Origin: Candidatus Vogelbacteria bacterium CG10_big_fil_rev_8_21_14_0_10_51_16
GTDB lineage: Bacteria > Patescibacteriota > Minisyncoccia > Phycocordibacterales > JACRKE01
Reading direction: 5' to 3'
DNA length: 24,718 bases
NCBI GenBank assembly: GCA_002774795.1
Contig: PCYI01000025.1
Coordinates: forward strand, 38,069-62,786
The notes beneath the pieces were generated by a model. It made no database searches and had not been told where the DNA came from. It was given only the letters and a program-made list of their open reading frames with translations. A program made the position numbers and the translations under genes. The number at the start of each line of letters is the position of its first letter. Position 1 is the first letter of the stretch. Below are positions 1 to 7,055 of this stretch, piece by piece.

Positions 1-1
1 A

Positions 2-760
2 GCGGATGGTTTACTAAGCCAGATCTCCCCCACAGAGCCTGGTGTTGCTCCCCGTCTTCCCGATGGCACCGACGCTTCAGACTACAGTAGCTTGCGCACC
101 CCAGATGGTACCGGCAGTTCTGATTATAGAAATCTGAAAGACTATGTGGCTCCTAGAGTTCCTGATGGCACTCATCCGGATGACTACACGGGCTTGCGCA
201 CCCCCGACGGCACTCATTCAGCCGACTATAAATACCTGCCCGACGTGCCGGTCGAAGCACCTGTGCCGACCTTTAATCCAGACAACTATAAGTTCACCTT
301 GATGGAGTCGAACGCGGATGAACCGTGGGCCAAGAACGATTGGACTATGGCTGACAAAGGTCTTGAGCGCGCTCTTGGTGACGAGTACAAGACACTCACC
401 ACTGCCCAGCGCAACAACATCATCGGCAATCTGACACGTGAGATCGAGCGTGACCCTCGCCACTTCGGCTTTACCGACAACCTGCGCCGTGTGCCGGATG
501 GCACCGCAGTGGACCTCCACGAGCTCTTTGAAGATCGCGCCAAACTGGACCGCTTGCTTGACCACGCCCGCGACATTCACCCAGGCCGCGCCGCGGTGGA
601 TGTGCCGCCTCTTTCTTCTCCTGTCGCTCCTGCTCAGTCGCAGGGAGCTTCCGCCATCATTCGGGAGCCGGAAGCGGGAGGTAGATTTGGTCGGATTGAC
701 AAGGGTCCGGGGAGTATTCAGCACGGCCACAGCAGAGACCAGGCGGAAAGCCGGTTTTAG
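2..760 (+). CDS. PDGT-repeat protein, C-terminal part (5' end outside window)
   Basis: The frame is open from the first bases of the window and ends at TAG 758-760, so this is the C-terminal 252 residues of a longer protein; a TTG at 92 is only an internal codon. The N-terminal visible part holds four copies of a 14-residue unit of the form R-x-PDGT-xxx-DY-xx-L, followed by a proline-rich linker and a likely globular part (nt about 270-570) with LTTAQRNNIIGNL and a fifth, degenerate RVPDGT copy at 488-526. The arrangement vaguely recalls the LysM-like modules of Parcubacteria surface proteins, but this is a weak inference. The C-terminus is Gly/Arg-rich and probably disordered. It is followed by a small helical protein gene, as are three other large genes here. 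Function unknown. Confidence 0.75.
   Translation, partial: ADGLLSQISPTEPGVAPRLPDGTDASDYSSLRTPDGTGSSDYRNLKDYVAPRVPDGTHPDDYTGLRTPDGTHSADYKYLPDVPVEAPVPTFNPDNYKFTLMESNADEPWAKNDWTMADKGLERALGDEYKTLTTAQRNNIIGNLTREIERDPRHFGFTDNLRRVPDGTAVDLHELFEDRAKLDRLLDHARDIHPGRAAVDVPPLSSPVAPAQSQGASAIIREPEAGGRFGRIDKGPGSIQHGHSRDQAESRF
53..238 (+). repeat. In-frame tandem PDGT repeats (four 14-codon units)
   Basis: Units at 53-94, 95-136, 155-196 and 197-238 encode R-(L/T/V/T)-PDGT-xxx-DY-xx-L; a six-residue spacer, KDYVAP, separates units 2 and 3. A degenerate copy occurs at 488-526, where LHEL replaces DYxxL. The array probably extends to the left of the window. Confidence 0.8.
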
Positions 761-768
761 TAGGCGTT

Positions 769-870
769 AGGAAGTAGAAAGTAGGAAGTAGACAGTAGAA
801 AATTCTAGTTTCTGTTTTTCGGTTTCTTATTTACTCTTCTCTACCAGTCACCAGTAATTAGCAATCAGCT
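769..870. repeat. Heptad-repeat hairpin-like spacer
   Basis: The spacer reads as successive 7-bp words right up to the next start codon. Purine-rich words of the AGGAAGT/AGAAAGT type fill 769-803, pyrimidine-rich words of the TCTAGTT/TCTGTTT type fill 804-845, and AGTCACC/AGTAATT-type words follow to 866. The first and second halves are roughly complementary. No gene or clear promoter is visible. Confidence 0.6.
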
Positions 871-1197
871 ATGACCCCAGAACAGATAAAACAACTGCAC
901 GCTCAGATTATCCGCGAGCTCGAGCTTGAGACGTTTCCGCCGACAGTACAAGAGAGCATGCTCGCGGAAATAGGTCAGAATATTTTTATGGCCGTACAGG
1001 CGGCCCTCTTGAGCGCCCTGCCCGACACCGACCAAGACACCTACATGTCGCTCATCGAAGCCGGCGAACACGAGACAGCGCTCTCGCTCCTCAAAAAGCA
1101 CATCCCCAATGTGGATACCTTCGTGGCCCAAGCGGCGGCGGATGAACTGCGCGCGTTTAAGGAGACCGAGAGACAGGTGGCAGAACAAGTGGCATAA
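871..1197 (+). CDS. Small helical protein, paralogue 1 (DUF5663-like)
   Basis: A 108-residue acidic, all-helical protein starting at ATG 871, with no Shine-Dalgarno sequence and no signal peptide. The pattern is an N-terminal helix (IIRELELETFPP), a middle helix (IGQNIFMAVQAALLSALP), then EAGEHETALSLL, KKHIPNVDTFV and a C-terminal amphipathic helix. The same order appears in the proteins at 2678 and 5286 (E-A-G/S-E-G then a short helix, then IPN/IPY, then a terminal helix), so these are paralogues. The fold resembles the Patescibacteria family I know as DUF5663; the assignment is from memory and needs a profile search. It follows the PDGT-repeat gene by 110 bp of repeat DNA. A role as partner or chaperone of the large neighbour is a guess from position. 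Confidence 0.75.
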   Translation: MTPEQIKQLHAQIIRELELETFPPTVQESMLAEIGQNIFMAVQAALLSALPDTDQDTYMSLIEAGEHETALSLLKKHIPNVDTFVAQAAADELRAFKETERQVAEQVA

Positions 1198-1304
1198 ATT
1201 CCGAGCGCGAATTGTCGGTGTTATTTGTGTTTAATGTTTCGCGCTTCGTGTTTTTACGCGCAACAATTCCAAAGCACGAAATCATAAATCTGAAGCACTT
1301 GTTT

Positions 1305-1441
1305 AAGCACGAAGCACTAAATCTGAAGCACGAAACAAGCACCAAATTCAAAGCTCTAAAATTAGATACAGAATTCGTTTAGATATTCAGGATTTGCCGC
1401 TTAGAATTTGTTTCGTGCTTCAGATTTAGTGCTTCGTGCTT
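1305..1441. repeat. Perfect 34-bp inverted repeat made of heptad words
   Basis: Arm 1305-1338 is the exact reverse complement of arm 1408-1441, with a 69-nt AT-rich centre. The arms are built from 7-bp words such as AAGCACG and AAGCACT, and related words (CACGAAA, TCTGAAG) continue to the left to about 1273. The right arm ends 10 bp before the start codon at 1452. Apart from this element, 1198-1451 shows nothing recognisable. Confidence 0.9.
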
Positions 1442-1451
1442 CACTCAATCC

Positions 1452-2417
1452 ATGTCCAAATTTTACGAACTTGACAAACTGAATGACGAGATCCAGCCGC
1501 TTTTAGCATCCGCAAGAGCAGAGGATCGGGCGAAAGCGGTCAAGCTTCAGGCCCTCCGCAATGCCATCGAGGCAGGTCCGGACGTCGATGCTTCGAGCGA
1601 AGTCGCCCATATCGCCGATCCCAACGAAAAAGAGGGGACCAAAAAAATCCTTGAGGGACTCAAGATTCGAAAGGTGGCCCATGAGGCGGTGGCCGCCCAG
1701 GAGGGAATAGGGGCCGAGGTAAACTCAATTATGGAGAACTACGAGCGGGCGCCGTTTATGGAAAAGCTGGAGTTGGGCGGGCTCTTTATGCTCGGTACCG
1801 GAGTGGTGGCCACTTTCGGCGGAGGCCCTCTGGGGCTCTTTCTCGCCCAATACGGCCTCTCGCCCTTCGCCCTTCGCTCTGTCCTCGGGTCCATGAGCAC
1901 CTTCTACACCATGGAGGCGTTTGTGAACAAGGGAGTACAGAAGCTGTTTGGCGAGAACAAGGTACCCCGCTTTCTTAAGTGGGCCATCACGGCCGGAAGC
2001 GCGGCCACCGCTGTCCTCGCCGGCCCGGCCCTTGGTGAAGCGGCAGGAAATCTATTCTCAAATATTGCCTCTGGCGTGCGTGATTGGGCCATTGACTGGG
2101 GCTTCTTTACTCCCAACAAAACACCCCGCTTAAATGCGTGGCTCACCCCCGCGCCGCTACCGGAAAGTGCGCCACCGGAGTATCCTTTTGGTCGACCGGG
2201 GGCTGAATGGCCGGAAGCCCAGGCCCCTTCACGGGGATGGTTGTTTGGAGGCGACGCTCCGGCTCCTACTCCCGGCCCGTCCGCACCCCCCCCACCGGTA
2301 GAGATGCCCGAAACATGGTCAACAGGAGGTGAGCTGATTCAACGCGGTGACACAAAATATCCGCCCGTCACTCCGCCCTTAGGTTTTGACCACCCTAGCC
2401 AGAGGAGTGTCATTTAA
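1452..2417 (+). CDS. Membrane protein with coiled-coil N-terminus and Pro-rich C-terminus
   Basis: A 321-residue protein from ATG 1452. Residues 1-100 are charged and helical. Residues about 105-138 are strongly hydrophobic and Gly-rich (LFMLGTGVVATFGGGPLGLF) and can span the membrane once or twice; a second hydrophobic stretch is at about 174-194 (WAITAGSAATAVLAGPALG). From about 230 the chain is rich in proline and low in complexity (PAPTPGPSAPPPP) and is probably disordered. I do not recognise a family. No signal peptide precedes the helical N-terminus, so the N-terminus is likely cytoplasmic. The TAA stop (2415-2417) lies inside the outer arm of the following inverted repeat, so the repeat has reached the very end of the gene. 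No Shine-Dalgarno sequence. Confidence 0.8.
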   Translation: MSKFYELDKLNDEIQPLLASARAEDRAKAVKLQALRNAIEAGPDVDASSEVAHIADPNEKEGTKKILEGLKIRKVAHEAVAAQEGIGAEVNSIMENYERAPFMEKLELGGLFMLGTGVVATFGGGPLGLFLAQYGLSPFALRSVLGSMSTFYTMEAFVNKGVQKLFGENKVPRFLKWAITAGSAATAVLAGPALGEAAGNLFSNIASGVRDWAIDWGFFTPNKTPRLNAWLTPAPLPESAPPEYPFGRPGAEWPEAQAPSRGWLFGGDAPAPTPGPSAPPPPVEMPETWSTGGELIQRGDTKYPPVTPPLGFDHPSQRSVI

Positions 2418-2603
2418 AATGGAAATGTGTAAGCTTAATTTTCAATTTCCGATTTTCAATTTTCAGTGAATGTCTCAATTTTCAATGTTCCAAACAAAAC
2501 AATACGATGCTCTGTTTATCAATTCGAGGTTCAGCTATTGAAAATTGTTACATTGAAAATTGATTGCAAATTGAAAATTGGTTCCGATAATTTTCCATTT
2601 TAA
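2414..2603. repeat. 190-bp nested inverted repeat of ATTTTCA-type heptads
   Basis: The outer 12-bp arms 2414-2425 and 2592-2603 are perfectly complementary, and so are the inner 13-bp arms 2476-2488 and 2550-2562. The left half is made of ATTTTCA-type words and the right half of the complementary ATTGAAA-type words. Heptads of another type (TTTCCAT, TCCTAAC) then run on from about 2591 to 2674, reaching the next start codon. The element contains no gene, and nothing else is visible in 2418-2677. Confidence 0.8.
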
Positions 2604-2677
2604 CTTGTCATTTTCCGTTTTGAGATTTCCATTTTCCATTTCTTCCCGTTACTTCCTAACTCCTACCTCCTATCACT

Positions 2678-3004
2678 ATGCCTTCCCGCGAAACATTACA
2701 AAAAACTATATTGAAGCACCTCGGCATCGAGACTCTCTCTAAAGAAGACCAGCGCGAGATTGTCGAAGGACTCACTGAAAACATCTTGCGGGGCATTACT
2801 ATTGCCATCCTTTTGCGCATTCCAAAAGAGAAACACGTGCGTTTCCGTAAGCTTCGCGAGGCGGGGGACAACGAGGCGCTGACACTCTTTCTGCAAAGCT
2901 ATATTCCAAATCTCGAAGCCATTATAGAGGAGGAGACGAAAAGGATTGTGGAAGAGTTCCGCGGGGTGGTTACCTCTTTGGAACATAGACAATTGCCGGC
3001 CTAG
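2678..3004 (+). CDS. Small helical protein, paralogue 2 (DUF5663-like)
   Basis: A 108-residue soluble helical protein from ATG 2678, more basic than paralogue 1. The shared layout is visible: N-terminal ILKHLGIETLS, middle helix ILRGITIAILLRIP, then REAGDNEALTLFL, SYIPNLEAII and a final helix. Relative to the protein at 871 the conserved landmarks are the AG(E/D)-E-A-L turn and the IPN motif. It lies between the Pro-rich membrane protein and the long coiled-coil protein, repeating the large-gene/small-gene alternation. The start follows heptad-repeat DNA with no Shine-Dalgarno sequence. Function unknown; DUF5663 membership is tentative. Confidence 0.75.
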   Translation: MPSRETLQKTILKHLGIETLSKEDQREIVEGLTENILRGITIAILLRIPKEKHVRFRKLREAGDNEALTLFLQSYIPNLEAIIEEETKRIVEEFRGVVTSLEHRQLPA

Positions 3005-3020
3005 GACATAGAAACAGATT

Positions 3021-3090
3021 TAAGATTTACGAAGAGCCATTCACGCATGGTTATTCGTAAGTCGTATAGCGTAAGTCGTAAATTGGGCCT
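3021..3090. repeat. Heptad-repeat hairpin downstream of paralogue 2
   Basis: TTACGAA at 3027-3033 pairs with TTCGTAA at 3054-3060, with a second short stem inside (CCAT/ATGG). The 11-bp word CGTAAGTCGTA occurs at 3056-3066 and again at 3070-3080, and the whole stretch reads in 7-bp words (GATTTAA, GATTTAC, CGTAAGT, CGTATAG). Confidence 0.6.
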
Positions 3091-3152
3091 CTTGCCAAAT
3101 ATCCATTTCGGCAACAGTCCCAAGTTGGGTCTATCGAAAAATTCCTTTTATA

Positions 3153-3176
3153 CACACTTCCGGTGTGATTTTTTTT
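3153..3176 (+). terminator. Probable Rho-independent terminator
   Basis: A 5-bp stem CACAC/GTGTG (3153-3157, 3163-3167) with a TTCCG loop is followed after one A by eight T residues. The stem is short, but the loop and T-run are classic. It would end the transcript of the preceding small gene just before a new promoter. Confidence 0.5.
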
Positions 3177-3188
3177 ACTCCTCTGTAG

Positions 3189-3194
3189 TATACT
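3189..3194 (+). promoter_or_regulatory. Candidate -10 box for the 654-residue protein gene (possibly leaderless)
   Basis: TATACT lies 9 bp before the ATG at 3204, directly after the terminator T-run. No convincing -35 box is seen; the expected place is the T-tract. The transcript would start at about 3201-3204, giving a leaderless mRNA. This fits the absence of a Shine-Dalgarno sequence. Confidence 0.4.
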
Positions 3195-3203
3195 AAATAC
3201 ACT

Positions 3204-5168
3204 ATGGGAGCCGAATCTATCAGTATCACTACACCTAGCGCGCCGATGGCACCAGAAGCGGTACTGCCACCTCCCTTGCCGCCCACGGAAACTACAACGA
3301 CTATTTCGCCCCTCAACGGAGACACCTCAACGAGCTTGTCTATATCTACCCCCTCAACAGAAGAGCGTACGCGCATGTCTACAGACACATCTACGAATGC
3401 CGAAACACCGGTAACCACTCTCAACACAAACTTGGCTGACTTGGGTTTTAGTAGCGCGCCAGAAACTTTGGTTCAACCAGCAGTGGTGACCACGTCCAGT
3501 GAAGCGACTGTCGTTTCGCCGGAAACACAGCCCGCCATAGAGCAACCGCCGCAGACCAACAATTCTGCTACTCCTTCCTCAGCATCGGAAGTCCCCGCAG
3601 AGCAACCTGTAGCAACTTCGGAGGCCACGCCCATTCCTCCTCCGGCACCTGCGACAACGGAAGCAAAGGCTTCCGACAATTTGGCCCGCGCGGCGGAAGG
3701 CGGAATGCGTGTCGCTCGGCTACTTGAGAAAGACCAAAAGAAGGCTGGGGAAGGGTCGGACCTGCTCGATACTCTTATACAAACCAATCTAGATAATACA
3801 AAAAAGAGACAGAGCGATGAAGCAGTAGCCGAAGACATGAGTAAGCTACGCGAATCAATAAAGGAAAAAAAAGGCGAGACCGACCGCGCGCAGTGGCAAA
3901 AAACAAGGATGGAGTCTAAGAGGCTTGTCGGCGAGCTCAACGAGAAAACCGCCAAGATGGAGGCAGACTCACCGCAATCAACAGAAACAGCCCCAGCCAA
4001 ATCTGGAGAGCAAAAAGAGGTGGGCGGGAGCGAAGCGGAAAAACTGGCCGAGGCTTGCGAAGCCAGCAAAGCACGCTATATTTCCATATCACATAAAATA
4101 AAAGAACTCGAAGGGGGCGGGATGGGTTTTAATGACCCCGAGCTGGTCGCCCTGCTGAAGGAACGCCTGGCCGGTACAATAGAGTGGGTAAGGCTGGCCC
4201 AAAAGCGGGACGGCTTACTTAAGCTTGAAGGAGAAGAGAATCGTTTACTCAAGGAAATACAGACAGGGGTGCGTAGCTCGAGTGACGCCGGGAAACTGGA
4301 AAGAATCGCGGCCCGAATGAACCAAATAAGCATTGAAAAGGAGTTCGTGCGCAATCCGGAAGCGCTTAAAGAGGCGCGAAAACACCTTGCTGAGCTAAAG
4401 GAAAACAGTGGCGACTCGCAGGCAATTGCCGAAGCAGAGGAACACCTAGCGACCCTCGAGACCCACGAAGCCAGGCGAATGGGCCGCAACCTAAAGCGGC
4501 CGGCGCAACCCGCAAAAAAACCTCCTTTGGAGAACTTCGCCCCACCACAAACAGAAGCGTCCTGGAACGGCCCAACTATAGACATGACTGAGAGCGCACC
4601 GGGCAGTTTCGAAGCCTCCTTTGACATCCCTGACAACCCTATGACCCTCGCCGAGCAGACAGTGCGTGAAGAGGTGGCCGAGCTCGCAAAGAGACGCGAC
4701 GACATTGAGGCGCTCCTCCGCCAAGAGATCAGAAAGGGTCGTGCCACCAATAAGGAGTATGTGAGAGAACTCAAGAGCGAACGGGCCGGCATAGAACGCA
4801 AGCTCGATAACGCCAGTAATCTTTCAGAGGAACAGATGCGCGCCTTTGGCGAACAGATGCTCGAGGCGCGCAAAGAGCGCAACCGCCTCCTTTTCGGTAA
4901 CGACCGTTCGCTTTGGCAGAAGGGGGTAGAGGCTGTGACTGAGAGCGCGCCGGGACGGGCCGCCAAGTGGTTCTGGAACGCAAATCCCCTTAAGAAGGCG
5001 GGGGTTGGCGTGGCCCTCCTTGGGGCGGTCTACTACGGAGCCGTCATCGCGACCGGCGCCGCCATCACCGGCGCTATCGCGCTCGCCGCCGGGTATGGCC
5101 AGCACAAACGTGAAGTGGCCGCGAAAGCCCCCAATGAGCGGCGCTTTTATGAACGTTCATTAGTGTAA
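3204..5168 (+). CDS. Long coiled-coil protein with C-terminal membrane hairpin
   Basis: A 654-residue protein from ATG 3204. Residues 1-150 are rich in Pro, Thr, Ser and Ala and likely disordered. Residues about 160-430 are highly charged and helical (for example KLRESIKEKKGETDRAQW) and probably form coiled coils. A Pro-rich linker at about 430-465 is followed by a second coiled coil at about 480-570. Residues about 600-632 are hydrophobic (GVGVALLGAVYYGAVIATGAAITGAIALAAG in sequence order, shown here only as a landmark region) and likely form a membrane hairpin, leaving a short basic tail. There is no signal peptide, so most of the protein should be cytoplasmic and anchored at its C-terminus. 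It may have its own promoter. Not assigned to a family; the architecture suggests a scaffold or cell-envelope tether, which is inference. Confidence 0.85.
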   Translation: MGAESISITTPSAPMAPEAVLPPPLPPTETTTTISPLNGDTSTSLSISTPSTEERTRMSTDTSTNAETPVTTLNTNLADLGFSSAPETLVQPAVVTTSSEATVVSPETQPAIEQPPQTNNSATPSSASEVPAEQPVATSEATPIPPPAPATTEAKASDNLARAAEGGMRVARLLEKDQKKAGEGSDLLDTLIQTNLDNTKKRQSDEAVAEDMSKLRESIKEKKGETDRAQWQKTRMESKRLVGELNEKTAKMEADSPQSTETAPAKSGEQKEVGGSEAEKLAEACEASKARYISISHKIKELEGGGMGFNDPELVALLKERLAGTIEWVRLAQKRDGLLKLEGEENRLLKEIQTGVRSSSDAGKLERIAARMNQISIEKEFVRNPEALKEARKHLAELKENSGDSQAIAEAEEHLATLETHEARRMGRNLKRPAQPAKKPPLENFAPPQTEASWNGPTIDMTESAPGSFEASFDIPDNPMTLAEQTVREEVAELAKRRDDIEALLRQEIRKGRATNKEYVRELKSERAGIERKLDNASNLSEEQMRAFGEQMLEARKERNRLLFGNDRSLWQKGVEAVTESAPGRAAKWFWNANPLKKAGVGVALLGAVYYGAVIATGAAITGAIALAAGYGQHKREVAAKAPNERRFYERSLV

Positions 5169-5285
5169 GCATAATATCCCTCCACCTAGCCTCCAGCACC
5201 AATGGCGGTGTGCGGGCAGACAGGGAGAGGTTGGGGGGTAGGGTGTCCACATTTTTCATTTTTAGGTTTCAATTTTCCATTTCTT

Positions 5286-5600
5286 ATGTCTCCTGAACAA
5301 ATAGACCACATAAAGCAGCTCCTCGCCCGCGACCTCGAGATTGAGGCCATGCCGGAGATTTTGCGCGACCGCCTACTAGAAGAGCTAGCCGGGAACGCCG
5401 TCATCGCCATTGCTAAACTTACCGAGGCACACCTCGACGAGCCGGCTAGGACCGAGTATGAATCGCTTAGCGAGGGCACGACTCCCGAAGAGGCTCAACA
5501 GTTTCTCGAAGAACACATCCCATACTATGCGCGCCTTGTGGAAGAGGCGGTCCGGGAGGTTCTGCTGGCACATAGACAGGCGGTTAACGGTAGTTTGTAG
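5286..5600 (+). CDS. Small helical protein, paralogue 3 (DUF5663-like)
   Basis: I chose ATG 5286 (104 residues, MSPEQIDHIKQLL) over an upstream in-frame ATG at 5202, because the N-terminus then aligns with MTPEQIKQLHAQI of paralogue 1 and the extension is low-complexity spacer sequence. The helical layout is the same: DLEIEAMPE near the N-terminus, a middle helix, then SEGTTPEEAQQFLEEHIPYY and a C-terminal helix ending LLAHRQAVNGSL. The stop lies in a short heptad run of GTAGTTT words. It follows the long coiled-coil gene by 117 bp, and the next gene starts 31 bp downstream, so the two are probably co-transcribed. Function unknown. Confidence 0.75.
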   Translation: MSPEQIDHIKQLLARDLEIEAMPEILRDRLLEELAGNAVIAIAKLTEAHLDEPARTEYESLSEGTTPEEAQQFLEEHIPYYARLVEEAVREVLLAHRQAVNGSL

Positions 5601-5631
5601 TTTGTAGACACCAGGTGAAGAGGCGATAGGT

Positions 5632-6630
5632 ATGCTTATGAACACCACCACAACAAATCATGACGACGTCCTTGCTGCCATTGAGGCCAAGCTCGCTAGC
5701 ACCCGCACGGCAATGGCGCCCGGCGAACAAGCGCCGGCTGGCACGGAACCGATAGCGGCTATGCAAAACAGTTCCTCCCCTGAAGAGGCGGGGGCAGTGG
5801 AAGCAGTGCCGAAGAAAGTCGTGCCGCCAAGCAGAGGGGTCATACCGAGCACTCCCATGGCAGTGGCCACAGAGCCTGTTCCAGTTGCGCCACAGGTTGC
5901 ATTACCGGAAATCCCGACACCAACCATCGCCGACATCCTTACTGTCGCTCCAACCAAGGAACAGACTGCGGCTACAACAGTAGCTCAAGATAGGCCTGCG
6001 GTAATAGCGAGTGCCCGCCCCTCCCCACTCGCACAAAACCCTACACCAGGCTTGGAGGAGGTGGGAGTCTCTGCCCAATCGACAGCTATGCCAGGAAGCA
6101 GATATCCCGTCTTCGGACGAGTACCCGTGGGCGACGGCGGACCACAAACTATTACAGACTCCATTCCAACGAAAAAGGTGGCGAGGGAGGAGAGTGGAGT
6201 TTCAACGAGCAAGCCGGAGGCGTCTTCCGCTTATCGCGAACTTCCTTACGAAGAAGACAGACTCGCCATCGCCGAAGTGACGCTGGCTCTCGAAGAGGAA
6301 CAGAGGCGTCTTACGAGCGATCGCGAAGACCTTGTGGCCACAAACGCCCCACACCGAGAAATGAGCCTCATAAATGCCCGTCTCGGGGAAATAGAAGCTG
6401 AAAAAGAGTCCCTCGCCAACCGAATGCAACTGATTGTTGAAACGCAGGCTTTCCTGCTCCTTTGGCATGATGCCAATACCACAGGATCCGAATCCGCCCT
6501 AAAAGGAGCCAGTGCCTCTAAAATTCTAGATATCCAGCTTGGGCTCTCCGCGCTCGAGAGCAAGATAGGCGAACACGTGGAAGCCATCGCCAATCTGCCA
6601 AAACTAAAACTCCCACACGCGATTAATTAG
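5632..6630 (+). CDS. Pro/Ala-rich protein with C-terminal coiled coil
   Basis: A 332-residue protein starting at ATG 5632 (ATG 5638 is an alternative). A GAGG about 8 bp upstream could act as a Shine-Dalgarno sequence, which is unusual in this window. Residues 1-200 are rich in Ala, Pro, Thr and Val and probably disordered. Residues about 206-270 form a charged helix (EVTLALEEEQRRLTSDRE) typical of a coiled coil, and a further helix is near the C-terminus. There is no signal peptide or membrane segment. It is the last gene of the leftmost + strand block. It resembles the other large neighbours in composition but is not followed by its own small paralogue on the same strand. No family recognised. 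Confidence 0.75.
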   Translation: MLMNTTTTNHDDVLAAIEAKLASTRTAMAPGEQAPAGTEPIAAMQNSSSPEEAGAVEAVPKKVVPPSRGVIPSTPMAVATEPVPVAPQVALPEIPTPTIADILTVAPTKEQTAATTVAQDRPAVIASARPSPLAQNPTPGLEEVGVSAQSTAMPGSRYPVFGRVPVGDGGPQTITDSIPTKKVAREESGVSTSKPEASSAYRELPYEEDRLAIAEVTLALEEEQRRLTSDREDLVATNAPHREMSLINARLGEIEAEKESLANRMQLIVETQAFLLLWHDANTTGSESALKGASASKILDIQLGLSALESKIGEHVEAIANLPKLKLPHAIN

Positions 6631-6707
6631 TACGGGTTGCCCGAATACAAGTAGCCTTGCTACTGAATACCCCTGAAAGCAAGGGTGTCTGCTTTTGAGC
6701 ATTCCGC

Positions 6708-6724
6708 TTTTTTGGATCAAAAAA
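6708..6724. terminator. Possible bidirectional terminator between convergent genes
   Basis: TTTTTTG-GAT-CAAAAAA is a perfect 7-bp AT-rich hairpin lying between the stops of two convergent genes (6630 on + and 6729 on -). Upstream is a 6-bp hairpin, AGTAGC-CTT-GCTACT, near 6650-6665. The stem is weak, but the position and the T/A tracts on both strands suit a two-way terminator. Confidence 0.4.
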
Positions 6725-6728
6725 CCTA

Positions 6729-7055
6729 CTATGCCGACTGCATCTCTTGGAGCTCTTCGAGTAGCTCACGGCGGATGCCGGCAAGCATTCCTGTGAGTTG
6801 CTGAAGGGTGAGTTCGCCTCGGTCTACCAGTTTGCCAAAAAGTTGCTCCGGATTCGGATTAGAGAAGTCCATCTCCGCACGAAGGGCGGTCGCATTTTCT
6901 TTATCGAGACGAGCCACTAGCTCAAGTAGAAGCCGGGTGGTTACCCGCGTCTCTAGAGAGGCCTGTAGGCGACCCATAAGCTCGCGATCGCTACCGTCGA
7001 TGCCGGCATCTGTTATTACTTCGGCAACGAACTCTTTGATGATGTCGTACTCCAT
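6729..7055 (-). CDS. Small helical protein, divergent relative 4 (DUF5663-like)
   Basis: A 108-residue acidic helical protein read from ATG 7055. It has the same size and helical layout as the three small proteins on the + strand: an N-terminal helix (IIKEFVAEVI), a middle helix (LETRVTTRLLLELVARLD), a loop with FSNPNPEQLFGKLVDRG, and a C-terminal helix (IRRELLEELQEM). It is clearly more divergent and lacks the IPN motif. Its first 40 bp overlap the 3' end of the large - strand membrane protein gene, implying translational coupling. It again follows a large gene in the direction of transcription, the same order as the + strand pairs. Function unknown. Confidence 0.7.
   Translation of the reverse strand: MEYDIIKEFVAEVITDAGIDGSDRELMGRLQASLETRVTTRLLLELVARLDKENATALRAEMDFSNPNPEQLFGKLVDRGELTLQQLTGMLAGIRRELLEELQEMQSA

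Noticed and set aside
1305..1441. CRISPR array or CRISPR-like repeats
   Set aside because: Repeats are contiguous 7-bp words and inverted arms, with no uniform spacers and no cas genes. The same applies to the other arrays in the window.
4076..4966. Long reading frame on the - strand opposite the coiled-coil gene
   Set aside because: It is Ser/Arg/Leu-rich, as expected for the antisense of a Glu/Ala/Lys-rich coding region, and has no start context or homology I can see.
5202..5285. Earlier ATG for small paralogue 3
   Set aside because: The extra 28 residues come from spacer DNA, and the N-terminus at 5286 aligns with paralogue 1.
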